DNA from: Pseudoalteromonas apostichopi
GTDB taxonomy: Bacteria; Pseudomonadota; Gammaproteobacteria; Enterobacterales; Alteromonadaceae
Length of the DNA: 64,000 bases
Reading direction: 5' to 3'
NCBI RefSeq assembly: GCF_030297135.1
Contig: NZ_AP028065.1
Location: 3,348,001 to 3,412,000 of the forward strand
Numbering within the stretch: the stretch's first letter is position 1; every line of letters starts with the position of its first letter. Shown piece by piece: positions 51,616 through 60,189 of this stretch. The position numbers were made by a program, and so were the translations under genes. A model generated the notes under the pieces. It saw nothing but the letters and a program-made list of their open reading frames with translations, ran no database searches and was not told the DNA's origin.

Positions 51616-53526
51616 ATGCCAGTTATTACCCTCCCTGACGGCAGTCAGCGTAGTTTTGAAAACCCAGTAAGCACATATGACGTAGCAAGCGATATCGGTC
51701 CCGGACTTGCCAAAGCAACCATTGCCGGTCGAGTTAATGGTAGCCGTGTTGATGCATGTGACTTAATCACCGACGATGCGCGATTAGAAATTATCACAGC
51801 AAAAGATGATGATGGTTTAGAGATCATCCGTCACTCGTGTGCGCACCTTATTGGTCATGCGGTTAAGCAGCTTTTCCCTGAAGCAAAAATGGCAATCGGT
51901 CCGACCATCGATAATGGTTTTTATTACGATATCGATATGGAACATTCTTTAAGCCAAGATGATTTAGATGCTATCGAAAAGCGTATGCTTGAGCTTGCAA
52001 AAACAAACTACGACGTTGTTAAAAAGACCGTAAGCTGGCAAGAAGCACGCGATACTTTTGAAGCGCGTGGTGAAACATATAAGATGGAAATCTTAGACGA
52101 GAACATTGCAAAAGATGACCGTCCGGGTTTATACCATCACGAAGAATACATCGACATGTGTCGTGGTCCACACGTACCAAATATGAAATTCTGCCAACAC
52201 TTTAAAATTATGAAAGTGGCAGGTGCTTATTGGCGTGGTGACTCAGAAAACAAAATGCTGCAACGTATCTACGGCACAGCATGGGCAGATAAAAAGCAAC
52301 TTAAAGCATATTTAAAACGCTTAGAAGAAGCTGAAAAGCGTGACCACCGTCGTATTGGTAAAGCACTTGATTTATGGCACTGGCAAGAAGAAGCTCCAGG
52401 TATGGTGTTTTGGCACAATGATGGCTGGAGTATTTACCGTGAACTAGAAGACTTCGTTCGTGAAAAGCTACGTGAGTACGATTACGAAGAAGTAAAAGGC
52501 CCGTTAATGATGGACCGTGGTTTATGGGAAAAATCAGGTCATTGGGACAAATACGCAGATGCGATGTTCACAACTGAATCTGAAAAGCGTGAGTATGCAA
52601 TCAAACCTATGAACTGCCCAGGTCACGTACAAATCTTTAATCAAGGTTTAAAATCATACCGTGATTTACCATTACGTATGGCTGAGTTTGGTTGTTGTCA
52701 TCGTAACGAACCATCAGGAGCACTTCACGGCTTAATGCGTGTGCGAGGGTTTACACAAGATGATGCGCATATCTTCTGTACAGAAGAGCAAATCATGGAT
52801 GAAGTTTCTGCATGTATTAAAATGGTTTATGACACATACGAAACGTTTGGCTTTGAGAAGATTGTTGTAAAACTTTCTACTCGTCCAGAAAAGCGTATCG
52901 GTGAAGACGAAATGTGGGATAAAGCAGAGCTTGCGCTTGCTGAAGCACTTAAAGCAAACGACATTGAGTTTGATTACCTACCAGGTGAAGGTGCATTCTA
53001 CGGTCCTAAGATTGAGTTTACACTTTATGACTGTTTAGATCGTGCTTGGCAATGTGGTACAGTGCAGCTAGACTTTGCATTACCGGGTCGTTTAGGTGCA
53101 ACTTATGTTGCAGAAAACAATGAACGTCGTACACCTGTAATGATCCACCGTGCTATTTTAGGTTCAATTGAGCGTTTCATCGGTATTTTAACTGAAGAAT
53201 ATGCTGGATTGTTCCCAACATGGCTTGCTCCTAAGCAAGTAGTGATCATGAATATCACGGATAAACAAGCTGATTATGTGCAAGAAATTGTACAAAAATT
53301 AAATAAACTTGGAATTAGAGCCGCTGCTGACTTGAGAAATGAGAAGATTGGCTTTAAAATCCGTGAACATACGTTAAAGCGTATTCCTTACTTACTTGTT
53401 GTTGGCGATAAAGAAGTTGAACAGCAAGAGGTGGCAGTACGTACTCGCACAGGTGAAGACCTAGGCAAATTTAGTGTTGATGATTTTATCGCTAAAGTAA
53501 GCGAAGAAATTAAAAATCGACAATAA
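51616..53526 (+). CDS. thrS: threonyl-tRNA synthetase
   Basis: ThrS charges tRNA-Thr. The 636 residues run as an N-terminal TGS domain (1-60), the editing domain with HSCAHLIGHAVK (HxxxH) and a Cys-containing MCRGPHVPN, and the class II core with Zn ligand Cys in MNCPGH. Motif 2 is CCHRNEPSGALHG and motif 3 is PVMIHRAILGSIERFIG. An anticodon-binding domain follows (about 530-636). Its leader has two hairpins that mimic tRNA-Thr anticodon arms, so translational autoregulation is likely. It is followed by a terminator and then infC. Confidence 0.97.
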   Translation: MPVITLPDGSQRSFENPVSTYDVASDIGPGLAKATIAGRVNGSRVDACDLITDDARLEIITAKDDDGLEIIRHSCAHLIGHAVKQLFPEAKMAIGPTIDNGFYYDIDMEHSLSQDDLDAIEKRMLELAKTNYDVVKKTVSWQEARDTFEARGETYKMEILDENIAKDDRPGLYHHEEYIDMCRGPHVPNMKFCQHFKIMKVAGAYWRGDSENKMLQRIYGTAWADKKQLKAYLKRLEEAEKRDHRRIGKALDLWHWQEEAPGMVFWHNDGWSIYRELEDFVREKLREYDYEEVKGPLMMDRGLWEKSGHWDKYADAMFTTESEKREYAIKPMNCPGHVQIFNQGLKSYRDLPLRMAEFGCCHRNEPSGALHGLMRVRGFTQDDAHIFCTEEQIMDEVSACIKMVYDTYETFGFEKIVVKLSTRPEKRIGEDEMWDKAELALAEALKANDIEFDYLPGEGAFYGPKIEFTLYDCLDRAWQCGTVQLDFALPGRLGATYVAENNERRTPVMIHRAILGSIERFIGILTEEYAGLFPTWLAPKQVVIMNITDKQADYVQEIVQKLNKLGIRAAADLRNEKIGFKIREHTLKRIPYLLVVGDKEVEQQEVAVRTRTGEDLGKFSVDDFIAKVSEEIKNRQ

Positions 53527-53532
53527 ATCATG

Positions 53533-53585
53533 AGCGTGTAGGGCATAACAAACAGCCAACTACACGCTTTTTATTTTATATTCTT
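53533..53585 (+). terminator. terminator/attenuator between thrS and infC
   Basis: The 9-bp stem AGCGTGTAG (53533-53541) / CTACACGCT (53570-53578) has a 28-base loop and is followed by TTTTATTTTAT. Read-through would link thrS and infC. Confidence 0.7.
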
Positions 53586-53598
53586 GGAGGATCGTACC

Positions 53599-54147
53599 AT
53601 TAGAGGCGGCAAGAAAGGGCAACAAACAGCTCAAAAAAATCGTATCAACGAAGATATTACAGCTAAAGAAGTTCGTTTAATTGGCATTGACGGTGAACAA
53701 GCTGGCATCGTGTCATTAAAAGAAGCACAAGCTATGGCTGATGATGCGGGTGTAGATCTTGTAGAAATCAGTCCTAATGCTGAGCCACCTGTTTGTAAGG
53801 TTATGGACTACGGTAAGTTCATCTTTGAAAAAAGCAAAGAACTAAAAGAACAAAAGAAAAAGCAAAAGCAGATCCAGGTTAAAGAAATCAAATTCCGTCC
53901 GGGTACGGATGAAGGTGATTACCAGGTTAAGCTTCGCAACTTACGCAAGTTCTTAGAAGCGGGTGACAAAGCTAAAATTACTATCCGTTTCCGTGGTCGT
54001 GAAATGGCTCACCAAGAAATTGGTATTGAATTATTAAACCGTGTTAAAGCTGATTTGGAAGATGTTGCACAAGTAGAGTCTTTCCCAAATCGTGTTGAAG
54101 GTCGCCAGATGGTTATGATGATGGCGCCTGTTGCTAAAAAGCAATAA
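53599..54147 (+). CDS. infC: translation initiation factor IF-3, AUU start codon
   Basis: IF-3 keeps 30S subunits free and checks start-codon pairing. The 182 residues match E. coli IF3 over the full length (ISPNAEPPVCKVMDYGK, KEIKFRPGTDEGDYQVKLR, RFRGREMAHQ). The natural start is the rare ATT at 53599, giving M-R-G-G-K-K-G; GGAGG at 53586-53590 is eight bases upstream. An AUU start lets IF-3 repress its own translation, as shown in E. coli. A TTG at 53584 is in frame but lies within the ribosome binding site, so it is unlikely. Confidence 0.95.
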   Translation: MRGGKKGQQTAQKNRINEDITAKEVRLIGIDGEQAGIVSLKEAQAMADDAGVDLVEISPNAEPPVCKVMDYGKFIFEKSKELKEQKKKQKQIQVKEIKFRPGTDEGDYQVKLRNLRKFLEAGDKAKITIRFRGREMAHQEIGIELLNRVKADLEDVAQVESFPNRVEGRQMVMMMAPVAKKQ

Positions 54148-54170
54148 ACGCGGTATATTACGCACCGATT

Positions 54171-54261
54171 TTATTTCAGGTCTGCAAGTAACAGTTTTCT
54201 GTTCACCTGAAATAACCGGTTTAAGTAAGGTTGCACTGCTTTTGTAGTGAACCTTCACCGG
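54171..54261 (+). promoter_or_regulatory. candidate L20-responsive leader of rpmI-rplT
   Basis: Between infC and rpmI (206 bases) three stems can form. The first is TTATTTCAGGT (54171-54181) / ACCTGAAATAA (54205-54215) with an inner AACAG/CTGTT. The second is CCGGT (54216-54220) / ACCGG (54257-54261). The third, enclosed in the second, is AAGGTT (54227-54232) / AACCTT (54250-54255). In E. coli L20 represses rpmI-rplT through structured mRNA at this place. The exact protein-binding site cannot be identified by eye. Confidence 0.55.
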
Positions 54262-54353
54262 ACTATGGCAGTAAGTTAGGCCTTTAAAGAAGAGCTATTT
54301 TATATCTCTCGCCTGCTTGCTAATGTTTTAGCAATACATTTGGAGTTATTGCA

Positions 54354-54554
54354 ATGGCTTATAAGCTAAAAACTCACAGAGGCGCTGCTAAGCGTTTCAA
54401 GAAAACTGCTTCTGGCGGTTTCAAGCGTAAACAAGCGCATCTTCGTCACATTCTGACTAAGAAAACTTCTAAGCGTAAATTACACTTACGTCCTAAGATG
54501 ATGGTTCATAAGAATGACCATGGTCTAGTTTCACGTATGTTACCATTCGCTTAA
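54354..54554 (+). CDS. rpmI: ribosomal protein L35
   Basis: This is a 66-residue, very basic protein of the 50S subunit. AYKLKTHRGAAKRFKKTASG is the conserved N-terminus and HLRPKMMVHKNDHGLVSRMLPFA a close variant of the usual end. It is preceded by TTTGGAGTT as ribosome binding site and a structured leader. It is co-transcribed with rplT 15 bases downstream and normally co-regulated by L20. Confidence 0.97.
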   Translation: MAYKLKTHRGAAKRFKKTASGGFKRKQAHLRHILTKKTSKRKLHLRPKMMVHKNDHGLVSRMLPFA

Positions 54555-54569
54555 TAGGAGTCTTCAGAA

Positions 54570-54929
54570 ATGGCAAGAGTTAAACGCGGTGTTATCGCAC
54601 GTGCACGTCACAAAAAAGTTTTAAAGCAAGCTAAAGGTTACTACGGAGCACGTTCACGTGTTTACCGCGTAGCTTTCCAGGCAGTTACTAAAGCGGGTCA
54701 ATACGCTTACCGTGACCGTCGTGCTAAGAAACGTACTTTCCGTCAACTTTGGATTGCACGTATCAATGCAGCTGCTCGTCAAAACGGTCTTTCATACAGC
54801 CGTTTTATCAATGGTCTTAAAAAGACTTCTGTAGAAATCGATCGTAAGATTCTTGCAGATATCGCTGTTTATGACCAAGTTGCATTCGCAGCGCTTGTTG
54901 CAAAAGCAAAAGAAGGCCTAGCGGCTTAA
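54570..54929 (+). CDS. rplT: ribosomal protein L20
   Basis: L20 binds 23S rRNA early in 50S assembly and represses its own operon in E. coli. The 119 residues are conserved throughout: MARVKRGVIARARHKKVLKQ in the N-terminal tail, YRVAFQAVTKAGQYAYRDRR, and LWIARINAAARQNGLSYSRF. TAGGAG precedes the start. A strong terminator follows. Unlike E. coli, pheST does not follow; a palindromic repeat and a peptidase gene are found instead. Confidence 0.98.
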   Translation: MARVKRGVIARARHKKVLKQAKGYYGARSRVYRVAFQAVTKAGQYAYRDRRAKKRTFRQLWIARINAAARQNGLSYSRFINGLKKTSVEIDRKILADIAVYDQVAFAALVAKAKEGLAA

Positions 54930-54950
54930 TTTCGCTTTTCATAAAGTTTA

Positions 54951-54977
54951 AAAAGGAGCCTAGTGCTCCTTTTTTTG
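54951..54977 (+). terminator. terminator of the infC-rpmI-rplT unit
   Basis: The stem AAAAGGAGC (54951-54959) / GCTCCTTTT (54965-54973) is followed by further T residues to 54977. Confidence 0.9.
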
Positions 54978-54980
54978 ATC

Positions 54981-55147
54981 TTATTCCAATCCGCTTAATT
55001 AAGTAGTCTATTTTGAGGCAATAAAACCTCGTTGATAACAAGGCGAAAATTTCGTTATTTAGTTGTTCTAAATGAGAAATTTTTAACGCAGTTATCGACA
55101 GGTTTAATCCCTCAAAATGATTAAGTATTATTGCGGGTTGGTATTAA
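54981..55147. repeat. MITE-like palindromic element of about 167 bases
   Basis: The ends are inverted: TTATTCCAATCCGC on the left and GCGGGTTGGTATTAA on the right. Further in, TATTTTGAGG matches CCTCAAAATG inverted, and AAACCTCGTTGATAAC matches GTTATCGACAGGTTT inverted, around AAAATTTCGTTATTTA / TAAATGAGAAATTTTT. The whole element can fold into one long hairpin. It has no ORF. I believe this is a common intergenic repeat of Pseudoalteromonas and relatives, from memory. Confidence 0.75.
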
Positions 55148-55288
55148 ATAATATTCATAAGTAACATCGATTCTGCATAGCGTATGTCGTTTGCTCCATT
55201 TTTTTGTTGAATCACCGCAGTTTACGCAATCCCTTCAGATTAGTTGTTATAATTTCCACAAAGAATAAGTACCGCACTTGAGAGTGAT

Positions 55289-57085
55289 ATGTTTGCGAGT
55301 TTAGTGTTTTTATCTGCTGCAGTAACTTTAGACAGCCACTTACCCCCATTGTTACCATGGCAAGGTGACAGTGTGTCTTTGATGCAAGAAAAAGGGCCAT
55401 TGACCACAGATTTTGAATTAAGTGAAGGCACTTTATCACCAAATTATGCTGACACTATGGCATTTGTTGATCGCCTTGTTGCGGCAAATCCAACACAGTT
55501 CAAAGTCACGACTATTGCAAAGAGTAGCTCTGACCGTGCGGTCAAGATGTTAGTGGCGAATGAGCAAGGCTTATTTGATGCGAAACAACTCGTAGCAGAT
55601 ACAAAACCAACCATTTTGATTCAAGCAGGTATTCACAGCGGTGAAATTGATGGCAAAGATGCCATGTTTATGCTTTTACGCGATATTGCGACAGGTAAAC
55701 GCCGCGATATTTTGAGCAAAGTAAATATTCTGTTTATCCCTATTTTAAACGTTGACGGTCATGAACGTAGAAGCAAATATAACCGTATAAATCAGCGTGG
55801 TCCTATAGAAATGGGTTTTCGGACAAATGCTCTAAATTTAAACTTGAATCGAGATTACACAAAGCTTGATACGCCAGAAGTACGTGGCGTGATGAAAGCT
55901 ATTAATCAATTTAAACCCGATTTATATGTGGATATCCATGTAACCGACGGCGCTGATTATCAATATGATGTGACCTACGGTTACAACCCCGTTTTTTCCA
56001 GTGAGTCACCAAGCGTTTCTGAAGCGTTAGATAACCTTTTTAAACCAGTAATAGACGCAAAGCTTGAAAAAGCAGGCCATATTCCAGGTCCGCTAGTTTT
56101 CGTTATGGATAAGCGTGAGTTTAAAAAAGGCTTAGCTGGTTGGGTCGCTACTCCTCGTTTTTCAAATGGCTGGGGGGATTTACGTTCACTGCCAACCATC
56201 TTAGTTGAAAATCATTCATTAAAACCCTACAAGCAACGTGTTTTAGGTACCTATGTTTTTATTGACGGTACGATTGATGCTTTAGCAGCAAACGATAAAG
56301 CGCTTAATGAAGCTGTTAAAAAAGAGCTTGATTTTAAGCCAACGCAATTAGTCGTTGAGCGTGGTTATGCGAAAGAGCCAGATACTATCGAATTTAAAGG
56401 TATCGCTTATTCAAGAACAGAAAGTGCATTGTCAGGGCAGCCTGAAGTTAAATATTTAGGTGAAGCTAAAAACTATGACGCATTACCAATTTTTTGGCAA
56501 AAAGACGTTAAAAAGACCGTTAATGTTCCTACAGCGTTTTATATTCCGCCTGCATACAGTCAATTGGTTGCAAAGCTTAAACTTCATGGTATCGACGTAA
56601 CGACACTGAATGAAGCTATTTCTGAACCATTAACGCAAGCAAGCGTTGCTGATTATTCATTTGCAAAAACGCCTTTTGAAGGACGTTTTCGCGTAGAGGC
56701 AACATTTGATTACAATACAGTTGAAAATATCGATATAACAGGCTGGTATAAAGTCTCAACGGATCAGTCCTATTCTGAACTGGCAACGCACTTGTTACAT
56801 CCTGAAGCGCCTGATTCATTTTTTGCGTGGGGTGAGTTCAATACTATTTTTCAGCGTACCGAGTATGTGGAAAATTACGCTTTAATGCCGTATGCACGAC
56901 AAATGTTAAAAGATAAGCCAGCACTAGCTTTAGAGTTTGACAAAAAAATTCGTGAAGATAAAAACTTTGCAAAAGATGCAGATGCTCGTTTGCATTGGCT
57001 TTATGAGCGTACACCATTTTATGATCAAGGCTATTTAAAATATCCAATTTTAATGACGTTTGAGCAGTTACAAAAAGGACAATAA
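55289..57085 (+). CDS. M14-family zinc carboxypeptidase-like protein
   Basis: This is a 598-residue protein with an N-terminal hydrophobic stretch (MFASLVFLSAAVTL) that may be a short signal segment. The M14 zinc site is visible: LIQAGIHSGEIDGKDA (HxxE) and DLYVDIHVTDGADY (His). LNVDGHERRSKYNR and NLNLNRDYTKLDTPEV give substrate-binding Asn-Arg. The C-terminal 250 residues form a beta-rich extension without a clear family. It may cut C-terminal residues from peptides in the periplasm. The YcbL-like gene follows directly. Confidence 0.85.
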   Translation: MFASLVFLSAAVTLDSHLPPLLPWQGDSVSLMQEKGPLTTDFELSEGTLSPNYADTMAFVDRLVAANPTQFKVTTIAKSSSDRAVKMLVANEQGLFDAKQLVADTKPTILIQAGIHSGEIDGKDAMFMLLRDIATGKRRDILSKVNILFIPILNVDGHERRSKYNRINQRGPIEMGFRTNALNLNLNRDYTKLDTPEVRGVMKAINQFKPDLYVDIHVTDGADYQYDVTYGYNPVFSSESPSVSEALDNLFKPVIDAKLEKAGHIPGPLVFVMDKREFKKGLAGWVATPRFSNGWGDLRSLPTILVENHSLKPYKQRVLGTYVFIDGTIDALAANDKALNEAVKKELDFKPTQLVVERGYAKEPDTIEFKGIAYSRTESALSGQPEVKYLGEAKNYDALPIFWQKDVKKTVNVPTAFYIPPAYSQLVAKLKLHGIDVTTLNEAISEPLTQASVADYSFAKTPFEGRFRVEATFDYNTVENIDITGWYKVSTDQSYSELATHLLHPEAPDSFFAWGEFNTIFQRTEYVENYALMPYARQMLKDKPALALEFDKKIREDKNFAKDADARLHWLYERTPFYDQGYLKYPILMTFEQLQKGQ

Positions 57086-57086
57086 C

Positions 57087-57728
57087 ATGAAAGTCATAAC
57101 TGTTCCTGTCACTGGTTTTGCCCAAAACTGTCGAATTATTATTTGTAAGCAGACAAATAAAGCAGCTTTAGTTGACCCAGGTGGTGATGCAGAAAAGCTA
57201 CAAGCTGAACTTGCAGCTTTAAATTGTCAATTAGAGGCAATTTATTTAACACATGGTCACTTAGACCATGTGGGTGCTGCAAAGCAACTCGCAGAGCACT
57301 TCAGTGTTGATATCATTGGCCCACATTTAGATGATAAATTTTGGTTTGATGCCTTACCCATGCAAGCACAAATGTTTGGTTTTACGGCGATTTCGCCATT
57401 TTATCCAACGAAGTGGCTAAATCATGGTGATACAATCACAGTGGGTGAACTTGAATTATCAGTACGCCATTGCCCAGGGCATACGCCTGGTCATGTTGTT
57501 TTTTATCACCAAGGTTCAGAACAAGTGATAGTGGGTGATGTGATTTTCCAAGGCTCTGTTGGTCGTACTGATTTTCCGAAAGGGGATAGTGCGCAATTAA
57601 TCGAATCAATTAATTCTGAGATCTTATCATTCTCAGATGAGGTTGCTATTTTGCCAGGCCACGGTCCGAATACCACCGTAGGGCATGAGCGAAAAACAAA
57701 TCCATTTATTAGTGGACGTTTTGGTTAA
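57087..57728 (+). CDS. metallo-beta-lactamase-fold hydrolase, YcbL-like (type II glyoxalase family)
   Basis: This 213-residue protein matches E. coli YcbL along its length. Metal ligands include THGHLDHVGA (HxHxDH), HCPGHTPGH, VGDVIFQGSVGRTDF and LPGHGPNTT. The family hydrolyses S-lactoylglutathione-type thioesters, although the YcbL substrate is not certain. I use ATG 57087, with AAAAGGA seven bases upstream, just after the peptidase stop. The longer in-frame reading starts inside the peptidase gene and has no good start. Confidence 0.9.
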   Translation: MKVITVPVTGFAQNCRIIICKQTNKAALVDPGGDAEKLQAELAALNCQLEAIYLTHGHLDHVGAAKQLAEHFSVDIIGPHLDDKFWFDALPMQAQMFGFTAISPFYPTKWLNHGDTITVGELELSVRHCPGHTPGHVVFYHQGSEQVIVGDVIFQGSVGRTDFPKGDSAQLIESINSEILSFSDEVAILPGHGPNTTVGHERKTNPFISGRFG

Positions 57729-57774
57729 TGCCAACTCGTAATATTTGCTAAGTACTTTATTAAATGGATTGGTA
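57729..57774. repeat. short palindromic repeat with CCAA/TTGG ends
   Basis: TGCCAACTC at the left and GGATTGGTATA at the right are inverted ends around a central AAGTACTT. It resembles a deleted version of the element at 54981-55147. Confidence 0.4.
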
Positions 57775-57874
57775 TAAAATTGCAATTTTTTTGCATAAAT
57801 AGTAGAAAATAGGCAGACTGATTTTTAAATCAGTTATATAATTTAACCAGTATTTTTACAGAAAAAGAAATAAA

Positions 57875-58333
57875 ATGTCTCTGAACCAAGTAGATCGCCA
57901 AATTTTGGCATTATTACAGCAGGATGCTAGCTTATCTACGGCAGAAATTGCCGATAAAGTTGGTTTATCTCAATCTCCATGTTGGCGTCGTATTGCTAAG
58001 CTTGAGCAAGATGGCTATATCAAAGGTAAAGTTGCTTTGCTTGACGAGAAAAAGCTTGGCTTTGATATGTTGGTTTACGCCCATGTTCGTTTATCTAACC
58101 ACGGTAGAACAAATCTAGCTGAATTTGAGCGTTTAATTATGAGCTATGATGAAGTAACTGAGTGCTACAGCATGGCAGGTACTATGGACTTTATGCTTCG
58201 AATTATTTCTAAAGGCATAGAGGGTTACGAGCAGTTCGTACGTGATAACTTATTAAACCTTGAATTTGTACAAGAGGTTCACTCGAACGTAACAATGACT
58301 TGTGTTAAGCGTAGTACGTCTCTACCTCTTTAG
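57875..58333 (+). CDS. Lrp/AsnC family transcriptional regulator
   Basis: This 152-residue regulator has an N-terminal helix-turn-helix (VDRQILALLQQDASLSTAEI, then KVGLSQSPCWRRIAKLEQDGYI) and a C-terminal RAM domain for effector binding and octamer formation (MLVYAHVRLSNHG ... SMAGTMDFMLRI). Such proteins sense amino acids. It is monocistronic with a strong terminator. It is closer to the specific Lrp-like regulators than to global Lrp (164 residues). Confidence 0.92.
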   Translation: MSLNQVDRQILALLQQDASLSTAEIADKVGLSQSPCWRRIAKLEQDGYIKGKVALLDEKKLGFDMLVYAHVRLSNHGRTNLAEFERLIMSYDEVTECYSMAGTMDFMLRIISKGIEGYEQFVRDNLLNLEFVQEVHSNVTMTCVKRSTSLPL

Positions 58334-58361
58334 TCTTTTTCTACTACGTTTTATTTTTTCG

Positions 58362-58395
58362 AAAACGGTTAGTGCTTTTAGGCACTAGCCGTTTT
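58362..58395 (+). terminator. terminator after the Lrp-like gene
   Basis: The 14-base stem AAAACGGTTAGTGC (58362-58375) / GCACTAGCCGTTTT (58382-58395) has one G-T pair and a 6-base loop. Confidence 0.85.
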
Positions 58396-58477
58396 GTTGT
58401 TAATAATTGTTAACTTTTGCAGATTTTGCTAGAATTCTGCGCCTTGCCGAAATGCATTCACTATAAAGAGGATCTTA

Positions 58478-60034
58478 ATGTTTAACTTACTCAGCAAAGC
58501 GCCAAGCTCTGCTAAAAACGATATTCTATCAGGCCTGACAGTTGCGTTGGCGTTAGTACCAGAAGCGGTTGCGTTTGCTTTTGTTGCTAATGTAGAACCA
58601 TTAGTTGGTTTATATGCCGCATTTATTGTTGGCTTAATTACGGCTATTTTTGGTGGTCGTCCAGGTATGATTTCTGGTGCTACCGGTGCACTAGCCGTTG
58701 TAATGGTAAGTTTAGTATTAGATCATGGCGTAGAGTATTTATTTGCAACCGTCTTATTGATGGGAATACTGCAAATGCTCGCGGGTATTTTTAAGCTTGG
58801 AAAGTTTATTCGAATGGTCCCGCATCCAGTAATGCTGGGCTTTGTAAACGGTCTTGCTATTGTGATTTTCTTAGCCCAACTAGGTCAATTTAAAGTACCC
58901 GATGGTATGGGTGGTCAACAGTGGATGGAAGGGCAAGCACTATATATTATGCTTGGTTTAGTAGCGTTAACTATGGCTATCATTCACTTCTTGCCTAAGT
59001 TAACCACTGCAGTTCCTTCATCGTTAGCTGCGATTGTAACCGTGACCGCGATTGTGATTGGCTTTGATTTAGAAGCACGTACAGTTCTTGATTTCTTAAA
59101 AGGGATGACTGGCAACGAGCAAGCTACTATTGCCGGAGGTTTACCTGAGTTCCATATTCCTATGGTGCCATTTAACCTTGAAACATTAAAAATTATCTTC
59201 CCTTATGCGTTAGTTTTAGCGGCAATTGGTTTAATTGAGTCATTATTAACATTAACTTTGATTGATGAAATTACTGAAACTCGTGGCCACAGTAATAAAG
59301 AGTGTATTGGTCAAGGTGCAGCAAATATTACCTGTGGTTTCTTCGGAGCGATGGGTGGCTGTGCGATGATTGGTCAATCTATGATCAATATTAATTCGGG
59401 TGGTCGCTCACGTTTATCTGGCATTAGTGCAGCATTAATACTGCTAGCATTCATCATTTTTGCAGCCAGTTTAATTGAAATGATCCCACTTGCTGCGCTT
59501 GTTGGTGTTATGTTTATGGTTGTTTTAGGTACTTTCGAGTGGGCAAGCTTCAAAATGATGAAGCGTGTTCCTAAGTCTGATGCCTTTGTGATTGTACTTG
59601 TATCAGGTGTAACCGTAGTAACAGACCTTGCAATTGCAGTATGTGTGGGTGTCATTGTATCGGCTTTAGTATTTGCCTGGCAGCATGCGAAACACATTTA
59701 CACGAGTAACTACATCGATGAACAAGGCTCTAAAGTGTATGAGCTTCATGGTCCATTATTCTTTGGCTCGGTTAAGAACTTTGCTGAGTTATTTGATGTT
59801 AAAAATGACCCTGATGATGTGATCATTGAATTCAAACACAGCCGTGTAGCTGATCACAGTGCAATTGAAGCAATTGATAGTCTTGCTGATAAATACGCTA
59901 AAGCAGGCAAACAATTACACTTGCGTCACTTAAGCCCAGACTGTATTCAGTTATTACATAAAGCACGTGACTTAGTTGAAGTTAATGTAATTGAAGATCC
60001 AAACTATAAAGTTGCTTCAGATAAATTAGCTTAA
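58478..60034 (+). CDS. SulP family anion transporter with STAS domain
   Basis: This 518-residue inner-membrane protein has 12-14 helices in the SulP fold and a C-terminal STAS domain (about 410-500: YELHGPLFFGSVKNFAELF, VADHSAIEAIDSL). SVxxG-like signatures such as GLTVALALVPEAVAFAFVA and MVPHPVMLGFVNGLAIVIF are conserved. Members carry sulphate, bicarbonate or dicarboxylates. No carbonic anhydrase or sulphur gene is adjacent, so the substrate is open. Confidence 0.92.
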   Translation: MFNLLSKAPSSAKNDILSGLTVALALVPEAVAFAFVANVEPLVGLYAAFIVGLITAIFGGRPGMISGATGALAVVMVSLVLDHGVEYLFATVLLMGILQMLAGIFKLGKFIRMVPHPVMLGFVNGLAIVIFLAQLGQFKVPDGMGGQQWMEGQALYIMLGLVALTMAIIHFLPKLTTAVPSSLAAIVTVTAIVIGFDLEARTVLDFLKGMTGNEQATIAGGLPEFHIPMVPFNLETLKIIFPYALVLAAIGLIESLLTLTLIDEITETRGHSNKECIGQGAANITCGFFGAMGGCAMIGQSMININSGGRSRLSGISAALILLAFIIFAASLIEMIPLAALVGVMFMVVLGTFEWASFKMMKRVPKSDAFVIVLVSGVTVVTDLAIAVCVGVIVSALVFAWQHAKHIYTSNYIDEQGSKVYELHGPLFFGSVKNFAELFDVKNDPDDVIIEFKHSRVADHSAIEAIDSLADKYAKAGKQLHLRHLSPDCIQLLHKARDLVEVNVIEDPNYKVASDKLA

Positions 60035-60047
60035 AAATAAAGCGTTT

Positions 60048-60080
60048 AAAAAGCGAAGGCTCACAAGGTCTTCGCTTTTT
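60048..60080 (+). terminator. terminator after the SulP gene
   Basis: The stem AAAAAGCGAAG (60048-60058) / CTTCGCTTTTT (60070-60080) has an 11-base loop, with its T run in the right arm. Confidence 0.87.
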
Positions 60081-60189
60081 TAATGTCTGAATAATGCGGT
60101 AAGGCTATAAAAAATTAAGATAGGCGGCAGTGCTTTGTTCTCGTGACTATCGGTATAATAAAAATAATTATGAAAGGTAATCTTATATT

